Source: Mrakia gelida
Lineage: Eukaryota > Basidiomycota > Tremellomycetes > Cystofilobasidiales > Mrakiaceae
Direction: 5' to 3'
Assembly (NCBI GenBank): GCA_024345305.1
Contig: BRON01000002.1
Location: 2,418,001 to 2,482,000, forward strand
Length of the DNA: 64,000 nt
The notes beneath the pieces are model-generated. The model saw nothing but the letters and a program-made list of their open reading frames with translations, was not told where the DNA came from and ran no database searches. Shown here one piece after another: positions 33,715 to 45,100 of the stretch (positions are counted from its first letter, which is position 1; each line of letters starts with the position of its first letter). The translations under genes were made by a program, and so were the position numbers.

Positions 33715-35662
33715 CTAGTAATGACCCTCCATGATCCTCTTGGAGAACTGTCCGAACGTCTCCTCCCCTCCTGAAGGATCCTTTCCAACCACGGCTCCAA
33801 CGTCGGGTTGAAGGAAGAAAGCAAACGTCTCCCTCGTGACAGTTCCAGTGACTCCGTCGACCTCGACCGCGTTCTTCCCCGTCTTGGAGCTTCCAGCCTG
33901 CACGAAATGGGGAGTCGCTCGAAGTCGACCGCCTGCAAGTTGAACAAGAATGAGGTAAAGAAAGAGCGAAAGGTAGGTCAGCGACCCGAAGCGAAGGAGA
34001 GCGGGCGTGATGAGGCAGGACGAGAGAGATCGATCTCGCGACTCACCAGTGCAGAGTTGAAGAGCTTCTCCGGTTTGGAAGGCGAGGCAGTTGGGAGGGA
34101 TGGCGACTTTGACTGGCGAGGTCTTGGAGCGGCTTCGAGGGATGATGTAGAGACCCGAGTCGGGGTGAGGAGCGGGGATGGCTTTGAGAGGTTTGGACTC
34201 GTCGACGTCGGAGGGGGAAGAAGGGTGGAAGAGATAGATAGCCGAGCCTAGACGGAAATGTAAAGATGGTGGGTCAGTACGTGTGCCGCTCCAAGTCGAG
34301 GCAGCAGCGAACTAGACGAACAAAGTCCGGTGATGAGGGAGTGGTCCTGAACGACGCGTCGAGAAGGCTGATCAGCTTCGAGAACGCTTTTTGAAAGAGA
34401 AGGCGTAAGAAGACTCACGAGATGGATACCACAGAGATCATCGGAGATCTCGCTCTCCTCTCCAGCAGTGGTGACGACGTCGGGCTTGTCCGTCGGTGCG
34501 AAGTAGTGGAGGAGACGAGCCTGGACGCGAGAAAGAAGAGAGGACGACGGTCAGTGCTCGCTTCAGAGGAGGAGACGGATACCCACTGAGACCGACCTTG
34601 TTGCATTGAGAGGTCGAGATGAGGTTCTCGATTGACTGGGAAGAATCGACGAGCGACTCTGCTACGAAGCTCTCGCAAGCCTTCGAGAGCAGGACCCCGA
34701 CCTCGAAGATGAACGTTCCGAGCTCCTTAAAGGCTTCCTCGAATCCCTCGACGCCAGCCTCGTCCTTTTCAGGCCAGACATTGGGGTTGTAGTACCTTCA
34801 AGGAGAGAAAAGGTCGAAAAGCTTGTCAGCTGAGTTCGAAGGAAAACGACGAGGATCGCTCGACGCGCTTTGCTTTAGTTCGACGAACATGGGATGAGCC
34901 TTCTTCTCTTCCTCGGATACGTTGGGGAAGTCGACGAGGGGGTTGTTGTAGTACGATCCCTTGTTGAGATCGGGGACCTGTGAGAGAAAAGAAGAAACGA
35001 AGAAAAGAGAAGATGGCGAGATGAAGTTCAAGGACAACGTCTGTTCCCAAGCTTTTGTAGGGCAGAGAAGAAGCACGAGACGTGGACTTACACCGTTCAT
35101 GACCTCTTTACCCATCGACCATCCGAACTGCGAGAAAAAAAAAAGACACGAGAGTCAATCACGGCCGACCTGAAGACCTCGGACCGACGAGAAGAACGAC
35201 GAAGGCGAGGGGGGGCGACGACTCACAGAGTAAAGCGACTCCTCTCGAGCGTACTTCTCTCGCGTCTCTTCGGGCAGGGAAGCGAAAGAGTTGGACAGCC
35301 GGAGAAGCTTCTCTCTGAGGGCAGGGAAGTTGGGGGGAAGATCTGGAAACGCAAAGGAGAGAGAGGACCGCGAGGTGAGCTTCGTCGATGAACGGCCTCC
35401 TTCCGATTCGACGACTTTTCTCAGACTGACCTTCTACGATAACGATACCCAGAGCATCCTCTCCACTGCCGAATCCAGACTCGATGGATTCTCGAAGCTC
35501 GAGCGGGCGGGCGACGAGATCTTTGTAAGAGAGGAGGCTGAAAAGAAGGAGAGGAAGGGAAGAGAGCGAGCTCGTTCAGCCCAAGTCGTAAGGCTCGTTC
35601 GTTCGTTCTTCGCGAGGCACTCACACCGCTCCTTGAGGTGAAAGGCGGACGGGGAGAGACAT
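33715..35662 (-). CDS. 2-oxoglutarate/Fe(II)-dependent oxygenase, isopenicillin-N-synthase-like
   Basis: The protein starts MSLPVRLSPQGAVLLSYKDL. Its N-terminal part has ARPLELRESIESGFGSGE, DALGIVIVEGDLPPNF and FGWSMGKEVMNG, typical of plant/fungal IPNS-like oxygenases. The iron ligands are visible: His and Asp in GIHLDHSLITGL and the distal His in GGRLRATPHFVQ. A 2-oxoglutarate-binding Arg is likely in TRETFAFFLQP. The fold is a double-stranded beta-helix. Such enzymes hydroxylate or desaturate small molecules in the cytosol; the substrate is unknown. The acceptor after the first exon is the TTTTCAG site, because only that joins ...GAV to LLSYKDL in frame. An aldehyde dehydrogenase gene starts 186 bp away on the other strand. 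Confidence 0.83.
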
Positions 35663-35848
35663 GATGATCCGAGAAGAGGCTTTTGGGTGCGAGTGGGCGT
35701 TGGGGGAGGAAGGAGACGAGGAGATCGAGCACATGTCCAAGGCGGAGGAGTCGACTTCTCATCCGACGGACGAACTTTGGTTTGACTTCGGTCCTCCCAG
35801 GGTCAAGTCCTAGGCCTTGCTTTAACCACGACAACCTTTATTCTTCGT
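35663..35848. promoter_or_regulatory. Short bidirectional promoter, oxygenase / aldehyde dehydrogenase
   Basis: The two ATG codons of divergent genes are 186 bp apart, so both promoters and leaders must share this stretch. I recognise no single regulatory motif in it with confidence. The arrangement suggests, but does not show, joint control. Confidence 0.6.
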
Positions 35849-38446
35849 ATGCTCCCCTCTAGGTCTCTCAAGTTTGTAGCCTCGAGAATGCTAGGATCTA
35901 AGATCGCTCTCGTGAGTCTGTCGAGCTCTGGTCTCCTCGCTTTTCTCCGAGCTCACCTTTCCCCCTTCCTTCCTTCCCCTTCTCCCCTGCCTTCTCTTCA
36001 GCGATCCGACTACGGCCCTTTCATCGGAGGAGCCAAGTTCATCAAGGGAGAGGGCACTCCGTGAGTATCTTTTTGGCTTGGACTCAAAGAGGACTGAGGT
36101 TTCCGAGAAGGGTGACGTTGAGTCGAAGCTGATCATCTTCCTCCTTCCTCTGCGTCTCTCTCCATCCCCTCCCACAGCCTTCCCGTCGAATCACCTTCTA
36201 CCTGCACCAACATCACCACCGTCTCCACCCCCTCGTCCGCTCAGATTGCTTCCACTCTCGACCTCGCCCAGCAAACCTTCGACTCGGGAGTCTGGTCTCG
36301 ATCCTCCGCGCTCTATCGATCCAAAGTTCTCGCGAAGCTCGCCGTCTTGCTCGAGGAGAAAGTCCCAGAGCTGGCTGAGATGGAGAGTCTGAACACCGGA
36401 AGGGCTGTGAGAGAGGTAAGTCTTCAACGTCGTCAACCAGAGCGAAGCGAGGCGAGCGAGTTGATCACTTACTTCGTTCGATCTCTCTCAGCTCAAAGCT
36501 CAACTTGGTCGACTTCCTGACTGGCTCAGCTACTTCGCAGCCGTTCTCAGAACCACCGAGGGAACTGTCCAGCCCACTGAAGGCGAGATTCTGAACTACG
36601 TCAAGAGGCAGCCTCTGGGAGTCGTCGTTCAAGTGAGCAACTTTCCCTCGAGACGACCTCGACGCGTCCGAGACTGACCTCTCCTTCTTGCCTCCAGATC
36701 GCCCCTTTCAACCACCCTCTCCTCATCGCCGTCAAGAAGATCGCACCTGCTCTCGCCGCTGGTAACTCCGTTATCGTCAAGCCTTCGGAGTTCGTCTTTC
36801 GTTCCTTTTTCGTCTCGTCTCGACGCGTTGCGAGCACGAAGAGCTGACTCTCCGCACGTCTCTTCCAGACTCACCCCTCTCACTCTTCTCGAGTTCGGTC
36901 TTTTGGCCACCAAGGCTGGAATTCCGGATGGTGTTCTCTGTATCCTTCCTGGAGAAGGAAGGACTGTCGGAAAGGAACTCGTGGTGGATCGCCGAGTGAA
37001 GAAGATCGATTTGACGGTGAGTCCTTTCTTCTCACTCACTCGCACAACAAATCTGACCTCAATTTCGTTCGTCTTCGATCAGGGAGGTACCGAGACTGGT
37101 CGAGTGATCGGAGCCATCGCTGGAGGGAACCTCGCGTCGTACACCGCTGAGCTTGGAGGAAAGGTTCGTCGCGTCTCTCTCGACTTCTGAGCTCCTTCCC
37201 AAGGACCTGACTCCCTCGTTCTTCGTTTCCAGGCTCCCATCATCGTTTTCGCGGACTCAGACCTCCAGAACGCCGTCAACGGAGTTTGTTTCGCCTCCTT
37301 CGTCGCGTCTGGGCAAACGTGGGTCTTCCTCGCTCTCTTTCGCTCCTCGCGCTCTCGCTTTCGACCTGACCTTCTTGCTTCTTCAACCCATTAGCTGTGT
37401 CTCTGGAACACGTATCATCGTACAGGACTCCATTTACGACGAGTTCATGGCCAAGCTGAAGGAGAAGGTCGCGAGAATCGGACGACGAATGGGAGATCGT
37501 GAGCACCACTCGCCCGTCCCGCTTTGTTTCGTCCCTCTTCCTCGAAGCTCACTCCCTTCCTCTCTCACTCTCTCGTAAACTCTAGCTCTCAACCCCCTCT
37601 CCATGATGGGCCCTCTCATCTCTCGTCCTCAACTCTCCAAATCCGAAAGCATCGTCGCCTCTTCCCTCGCCGAAGGTCTGACCGTTGAGTGCGGAGGGAA
37701 ACGAATGACGGGACCAAGCCCGTTGGATGGGTTCGATCTCGGAGGGGGATACTTCTTCCAGCCTACGGTGCTGAGTGGGGAGGGAGTGGTGGGAAGCAAA
37801 GTGTGGAAGGAGGAGGTAAGTCCAGCTTCCCTCACGATCTCGTTCCCCTCGCTCGCTCGCGACAACCGCTGATCCGCTCGTTTTGCCACTCACAGATCTT
37901 CGGTCCAGTGATATGCGTGGCTAAGTTCTCGGACGAGGCGGATGCTATCAAAAAGGCGAACGACTGTGACTTTGGACTTGGAGGTTCGTCTCTCTCTCTT
38001 CCTCTCAGTTCCTCCCGTTTCGAACGAGTTTCTTCGTCCTGACGCGTCGTTCGCTTCTCTTATTTTCTCTCGCCCTCAGCCGCCATCTGGACGTCGAACG
38101 GAGCTCGAGGACACCGAGTTGCAGGTCTTCTCGACTCGGGACTCGTCTGGATCAACTCGCACCATCGAAACGATCCTTCGTCGCCGTGGGGAGGAATGAA
38201 GGACTCTGGAATCGGGAGGGAGAACGGGATGGAGGCTTATCGATCTTGTTCGTGCTTGTCTTTTTCTCTTCCTCGACTCTCTCTTTCGCTCTGTCGAGCA
38301 GTCTTCGCTGACTCGTGGTCGTCCTCTCGTCCCTTCCCACAGACACCCAAAGCAAGAGCGTGATCATGAACGTCGCGTCGGAAGAGAAGACGCGAGCGAA
38401 CGACGATTGGTTCTCGGATTCGAAGTTGGATGTTCGATACGGTTGA
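35849..38446 (+). CDS. Aldehyde dehydrogenase (NAD(P)-dependent)
   Basis: The spliced protein has the full ALDH plan: LVW-type N-terminal helices (LDLAQQTFDSGVW, VPELAEMESLNTGRAVRE), the cofactor segment GVVVQIAPFNHPLLIAVKKIAPALAAGN with VIVKPSE, TGGTETGRVIGAIAG, the catalytic Glu in AELGGKAPII, the catalytic Cys in FASGQTCVSGTRI, and EEIFGPVICVAKF near the end. The C-terminus is DSKLDVRYG, with no peroxisomal signal. The N-terminus (MLPSRSLKFVASRMLGSK) is basic and could be a weak mitochondrial presequence. It oxidises an aldehyde to an acid; the substrate cannot be read from sequence. Its divergent partner is a 2OG oxygenase, so a shared oxidative pathway is possible. Confidence 0.9.
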
Positions 38447-38816
38447 TTCGACTGACCCGATGATGATAGATATGTTTTGGGCTCATCCATCTCCTTTTCG
38501 AAGAAGCGAGAAAACAACCTCGTGTTCGGACTCGAGTCGTAGCAGCGAGCGGGTTCTAGCTCGACTCCTCGTCGCGCGTCGCCATTTCGCTCTCTCTCTC
38601 CCTCTCCTCGACGAAGATTTTGCATTCAAGAGCAGGTATCACCAGTTTTAGCGTTTGTATAGTACAAAAAGGTAGGTTGGTAACTAAAGCACAGGGGGGA
38701 AGGGTCTAGAGGACGAAGGGGGATCACGCGTGGTGCCTGAAGGGTGAGGAAGAGCGAGGGAGAGGTCAGCCAAGTGCCCGAGTGAGCTAGGGACCAAGAA
38801 ATGGGACTGTATAACT
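38447..38816. other. Intergenic region between convergent genes
   Basis: This is the 3'-3' gap between the aldehyde dehydrogenase (+) and ADE4 (-). Nothing beyond 3' flank sequence is apparent. Confidence 0.5.
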
Positions 38817-41600
38817 TTACCACGAATTGTGAAGCCCAATATCGATATTAGGCGCGTAGGAGTCACTGGTAGAATTGCTAAGACCGACGGTAGCGTCGGC
38901 GCCGTCTGAGGAAAGAAGGAGAGAGCGTCAGCACGCGTCCGTCGAGCCCATCCTCCTCCTCCCACCCCCAAGACCCTTTTCTCGAGCCCTACTACCCAAC
39001 ACATCACTAGTAAAGAATTAGAGATGACTCACTCATAGGACCCGAGCACCCCACCGGCTCCTCCACCGCCTCCTTCACCACCGCTCCCCCCGCGGCTCCC
39101 TCGGCCTTGATCTTCGCGTTGTCGTTCCTCAGCACGACCAAGCTGTCGAGGTAGGCGGCGTCGACTCCTCCGGTGACGTACTCCCCCGTGAAGACGGAGC
39201 AGTCGAAGGTCTCGATGGAAGGGTTGAACTGCTGGCACGACTTGATGAGATCCGGGAGGGTTTGGAAGATGACTCGGTGGGCTCCGATCTCCTCTGCGAT
39301 CTGCTCGGTCGTTCGGTTGTGGGCGACGAGCTCGTGAGGGGAGGGCATGTCGATTCCGTAGACGTTGGAGTATCTGTGAAACGAGGAAGGGGAGGGTGGG
39401 TGGGTGGGGGGTGGGGGAAGGAAGAGGTCAGGACGCGCGAGTGAGACGAGTCGAGTCGAAGAGTTTTGGGTTTGAGGAGTTGAGACGAACCGAATGGGAG
39501 GAGCACAGGAAGCGATGGTGACGGACTTGGCTCCGACGTCCTTGGCCATCTGGATGATCTCTTTCGAGGTAGTTCCTCGGACGATGGAGTCTGGGAGAAG
39601 GAAAAGAGTCGAAGGAGGGTCAGCTCTCGCTCGAGCTCGCGTCTTCCCGCTCGCACTCATTCGAAGACTCACCATCAACGAGCAAAACGTTCTTCCCAGC
39701 GAACTCCAAAGGCATGGCGTTGAGTTTACGTCGAACATTCTTCTTCCTGGAAGAGCGAGAACGAGCGAACGTAAAACCAAACCGAAAAGTCAGCTCGAGC
39801 TCACCTCCCTCCCTCCCCTGCCCCCCCAAGCTCGCTCAAACTCACCTCATCTGCTGTCCAGGCATAATGAAAGTCCTCCCCACATATCTGTTCTTCACGA
39901 ACCCCTCCCTATACGGGATCTCCAACTTCTGCGCAAGCTGCAGCGCCGCAACTCGACTGGTATCGGGTACTGGAATGACCACGTCGATGGTCTCTCCTTC
40001 CTCCTCGAGGACGCGTCGGACCTCCTCGGCGAGGAGATCTCCCATGGCCATTCGGGATCGGTAGACCGAGATTCCATCGAGGGTCGAGTCGGGTCGAGCG
40101 AAGTAGACGTACTCGAAGATGTCGGGAGCGAAGGTGGCTTTGGGAGCGCATTGCCGTCGAGAGATGTTGTTTCGGGTGACGATGACGGCTTCTCCTGCGA
40201 GAGGCGAAGCGAAACGAGAACGGGGTCAGCTTCGTTTCGATTCGGGAGAGAAACGCGCTAACGAGGGAGAGCAGAACGACTAACCAGGTCCAACGTCCTC
40301 CCACCCACTGAAACCCAACGCATCAGCCACCACGCTCTCACTGGCGAACAAGTAATCGGTTCCTCCCTCGGCTCCAACGACAGAGCTCTTCCTGGTGGCG
40401 AGACCGACGGGCCTGATTCCGTTGGGATCCCTGAACGCGATGAGTCCGAACCCAGCGATCATGGTCGTGCAGGCGTAGGCTCCGACGCACTGAGCCATCA
40501 AGTCGCGAATGGCGGTAAAGATGTCCTCCTCGTTGATTCGCACCTTGCCCGTCTTCTCGAGGTTGTTGGCGAGGATGTTGAGAAGGAGCTCAGAGTCGGA
40601 ATCGGTGTTGATGTGTCGGTGAGCGTCCGAGTCGAGGAAGTGTCGAAGCTCTTTGACGTTGGTGAGGTTTCCGTTCTGGAGAGAGCGCGAGCGCGAGCGA
40701 GGAGAGGTTTAGCGAAGCGAGAAGGGGGAGTGGTGGCAAAGCGAGAGGTTGGGGAAAGAAAGGTAGACTAACGTGGGCCATAACCAAACCGTAGGGAGCG
40801 TTGACGTAGAAGGGCTGAGCCTCAGCGTGAGCGGAGGATCCAGCGGTAGGGTATCGAACTGATCAAAGGCACCCGAGAAAGAGAAAACAAGGAGGATGAG
40901 TCAGAAAACGGAGGAGGGCACTAGTAGAGGAACAGGTGGAGGTGAAGGAAGAAGAAAAGACGGAGTGCCGTCTCCTCAACCACACAAAGAGAAAAAGAGG
41001 TCGCTCGCCTCCCTCCCCTCCCCTCCCTCTCGTTTTGAACAGTGGAAGTTCGAGCTCACCATGTCCGATTCCCATCAATCCCTTGAGTCCAGCGACAGCT
41101 CGAGTATCAAACACATCTCGAACCATTCCGTTGGCCTTGACCTGAAGGCCCAGAAGAAAACGACGACGCGTCAGGACGAGCTCGACAGAGGGAAGGGAAG
41201 GAAGAGAGGGCTGAAGACTGACCTGGTAGAATCGTCCTCGGGGAGCTCCGCAAGTGACTACACCACAGGCGTCCTAGAGAACAGACACGAACAGGGAGTC
41301 TATCAGAGGGCTGCTCGAGAGCAGAGAAGGTATCGAAAGAGGGGGCTACGAACCTGTCCTCTGGAGGGAGAGAAGGGACGATGGAGGGAAGGGGAGAGTC
41401 ACGTCGGAGGGAATCAGTCAGCTCCTTCATTCTTCCTTTTCGTCGCCCCCTCTCGAAGCTCCAAACTCGAGACTAAGTCAGTCGGGAAGATGTACTAACC
41501 GATGTTGGAGGAGGGAAAGACCCTCTGCGATCTCTGTAGCTGCCGCTGAGGTGTAGGCAGCTTCAGGATCATGAAGGAGGAGACCGAGAATTCCACACAT
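38817..41600 (-). CDS. ADE4: Amidophosphoribosyltransferase
   Basis: This enzyme makes 5-phosphoribosylamine from PRPP and glutamine, the committed step of purine synthesis. The N-terminus MCGILGLL places the catalytic Cys at position 2 after Met removal. The glutaminase domain continues with [35 protein letters not shown] and ALGFSGW. The PRTase domain has [36 protein letters not shown] and the PRPP loop [18 protein letters not shown]. The C-terminus DIGLHNSW is typical of fungal Ade4. The exon encoding R-G-Q in QHRGQD is only 7 nt (41354-41360, AGGACAG on minus). The last exon joins SGPM to [11 protein letters not shown]; without that splice the frame gives a non-family tail. Confidence 0.94.
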
Positions 41601-42184
41601 GCTCGAGAGCTGAGCGTCCAACAAGCAAGGGAGAACGGGAGTTAGCGAACTGAATGAGCTGATGATCTTGAGAAAGGAGAGCTAGAGCTGACTCACTGGA
41701 AAGAAGAAGAAGAAGGGGGGGAGGGAAGGAGGAGGAGGGAGGATGTAGTTCAAGTCACACCAAAGAAACGAGCTCGCCTCAAAAAGTCGAACCCTCTCTC
41801 GCTCCGCAGGAAGCACGAGATTTCGCGGGGAAAAACTTCGACTTTCACTCTCGAGACGAGTTGAGTGTGAGCAGAGCACATGTATGAATTATATGAACGG
41901 AACCTGTAAACGTATAAAAGCAAGGGAGAAGGATGCAAAGCGAGCGAGAGGGAAGAGAAAGAAGAGCGTGAGAAGTCCGAGCAAGACGCGAGGACCCCCG
42001 ACAAGCAGTCCGTTAATAAAGGAGAAGGAAAGGGTAGTAGAAAAAGAAGGCGAAGGAGGTGTAAGAAGATGCAGGAGAGACAGAGTGTGAGAGCAGAAGA
42101 GAGGTAGTAGAAAGGGAGGACAAAACGAAACGAAGAGAAGAAAGGAAAAGCCAAAACGAAACGAGAAAAAGTACGACTCCTCCC
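41601..42184. other. Intergenic region
   Basis: This holds the 5' flank of ADE4 and the 3' flank of the PH-domain gene, both on minus. It is purine-rich on the plus strand (pyrimidine-rich in the sense of ADE4), as expected of a fungal promoter or leader. No gene or RNA was seen. Confidence 0.5.
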
Positions 42185-45100
42185 TCAAACGGTGGTAGAG
42201 TTCCCGCTGGCTTGATCCTCGCCTGAAAATTCGAAGGAAGAGAAGGAAAAGCGTCAGTGCTGACTCGAGGCGCGAGGGGGAGGTCGAGGCGAGAGTCGAG
42301 TTCGGAGGGAGGGCGAGAGGGGACGCGAGGGAGAACAGCGAAGGGAAGACGTCGTCTCCAAAACTCACCAAGCATAGCCTCCATCCTATCCACAGCCGCC
42401 GACGAACGAGCCTCAGCAGCATCCGCCATCGCAACCGCTCGAATGTTAGCTTCCGCCGAGTCCTCTCCCGTCACGACGTCCGGGTTGGCTGCTGGATCGA
42501 CCGCTCCTGGAACGACGACGCGTCTTCTTCTTCGTCGACGAGGAAGGGTGCTGAACGAACGAAAATTCGAACGAGAAAGTCAGCTCTGTGTCGAACGAAG
42601 TGGGAAGAAGGGGAAAGAGGGGACTAACATGATCTTGGGCATAGGACGGTCGTCGAGATCGAGAGCGACGTTCGTTCCAGCCTGAGAAAAACGCGAAGTT
42701 AAACTCGAGTCAGCTTCGCGTTTCTCTTCTCTTCCTCGCGAGACAAAGCCGAGATCGAGTCAACTCACCTGGAAAGCCTCAATCCAATCCACCACATCCT
42801 TCGGACTCTCCGCCTGCAACAAGAACTGCTCCCCTTGCAACCTCACCCTCACCACGTTCTTCTTCTTCAGGTAATCCGCCGCCAACCCACTCTCCGCTCC
42901 TTGAAGCGTGTAGGTCCTGACGAGCTGGTTCGGACCATGGAAAGGTAGATGCGACGAGATTGATCCCGAGTGACCATGTCCTCCTCCTCCCGTTCCCGTC
43001 GACCCTCCCGAGTTGGCGGTGGACGATCTGGGGACGACGAAGATCCCTGGGTCGTCTGAGTTGGTGAAGGTTGCCTTCTCGGTGTTGGTCGAAGCGGAGG
43101 CGGAGCTGGGAGGGGGAGCAGGAGTGATTTCCGAGACGGATGAAACGGAGGAGACCGATCCTCGATGGCTTCCAGTTCCAGACGAAGGAGCGAGAGGAGG
43201 TCCTCCTCCCGCCGAAGCACTTCGATCTCGACTGCTCGTCGAAGCCGTTCGGATCCCCCCCTGGTCGATGGAGTTCCTCCTCGCTCCCGTCTGGATAGCG
43301 TCGAACGATCCTCTCCTCGCGATGGTGGCCGCAACGGCAGCTTGCTGGTTCGTCTGAGCGTGAGCGGAGGGGTTTCGACGCGTCGCGTCCGAGTCGCGTC
43401 GAGCGGAGGAGGAGTTGGTGATGGGACCTCCGAGGACGCTGAGTGTGGATTTGGTGGCTTCGGGGAGATGGACGTGAGGTGCTGATTCGTCGGTTCCGAG
43501 GAGGGATTCGTCTGGACCTTCGGGGGTTCCGGGGATGGAAGATCGGATGGGAGCTTTTCGGAGGTCGTGCTTGTAGATCTTGAGGCAGGTTCCGTGGAGG
43601 ACTGAGCGACGAAGCGAAGACGAACGAGACGAGAGAGTCAAAAAGTCGTTTCTTGACACGCGACGAAACGAAACGAACGCGAAAGAAGAACGACGCGTCG
43701 AAAACTCACCAAAGTACTGCCTCTTCCAAGCCCTATCCTTCGCCTGAACTCCGGGACTGGCGAACTCCATCTTCCTCGGCAGGTACCCCTCGATGTGCAC
43801 GTTGCAGCTGTAGTTCGGCAGTCCCTCCGTCCCTTCCTCGTCTCGAGGAACGGGGATCCCACTCCCATGAACGGGCAGACTGTACTCTGGCGGACTCGCG
43901 TGGATGTCTCCCATCGACCTCCTTCTTCTCGGCCTCTTCTCGCTCGTGGCCGACGACGTCGAGACCTTGGGCGAAGCGGGAGGAGAGGTGGAGAGAGTTG
44001 GGTTGGAAGCTGTCGCTTGAGCGTCGGCGAAGAGACCTCCTCGACCGTGGAGGGTAGGGGAGAAGAGGGGAGGAGGCGAGCGAAGACCTGCTGGTGCTTG
44101 TTCGAATGTTGAGGGGACGGGAGGGAGGATGGTGGTGGGAGTAGTACGTCGGGAAGCAGGGGGGACGTCGACGACGGAGGGTTGGGAGGAGATGGAGGAG
44201 GGAGTGGAGCGATGATTGGTGGTGGGGAAGCGACTGGTCGAAGGAGAGGGAGGACTGGACTTCTTCTTGGGCGAGGTAGGCGTCTCGAGATGGAACCCTT
44301 GATCCTTCATCCTGTTCTTGAAGCTCGAGAGATCCGAATCCATCCTGCGATCCGCTGCCGTCGAGAGGTTGACCAACGACCTCGAGGCCTGATGGTAGAG
44401 ACTCGGTCGGAAGCTCTCCTGGTTTCGCAGAGGAGCGACGGCTCCTGGAGTGGGAGGCTCGACCATGACGAAGTCGTCCGTATCGAGGGTTTGGTTCGCT
44501 GGTGCTGAAGACGTCGAAGAGGAAGGTTGATGCTGAGCAGCTTGGATGTGAGCCGCGACGACTTCCGAAGGTGAACGATCCGCGTCTTCCTCGTCGCTGT
44601 CCTCGACTTCTGATCCTGGCTCGGCGTCGGTGAAGTGCTCGTCTCGTTCCTCGTGATCGGATCCGACGCTGCTCGACTCGATAGCTGAGCTCGAGAAGTC
44701 CGTCGTCGACGCGTTCGTCGTTGACTCCTCTCCCTCCTCCACGTGAACGATCGCCGACGACTCATCGACAGCCCTCCCTTTCCCTTTCCCGTTCTCGTTC
44801 CCATTCGACGTCGACGCCGAAGTCGAAGTCATCGCAAACACTCCCGACGAGGAGGTCTGAGTAGGCGTCTTCCCACCCTCGTTCGTCGTCCCTTCCTTGA
44901 TGTCGAAGTAACCCGCCGAACCAGCTCCCGCTCCCGCTCGAGGCGTCTTCCCCTTGGGAGTCTTCCCTCCTGAGGCAGGTCGAGGAGTCATCCTGGGAGT
45001 AGCTCCTGGGGTAGGGAACGAGAAGGTAGCCCACGCTCCTGGTGCTTTGACGGGTTCGGCTGACGGGGTAGCGAGGGACCACGTTGAGTTGGAGAAGCGG

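Noticed and set aside
38817..39060. ADE4 ending with SESSLILY
   Set aside because: Reading through the last donor gives a non-family tail; splicing to 38906 gives DIGLHNSW, typical of fungal Ade4.
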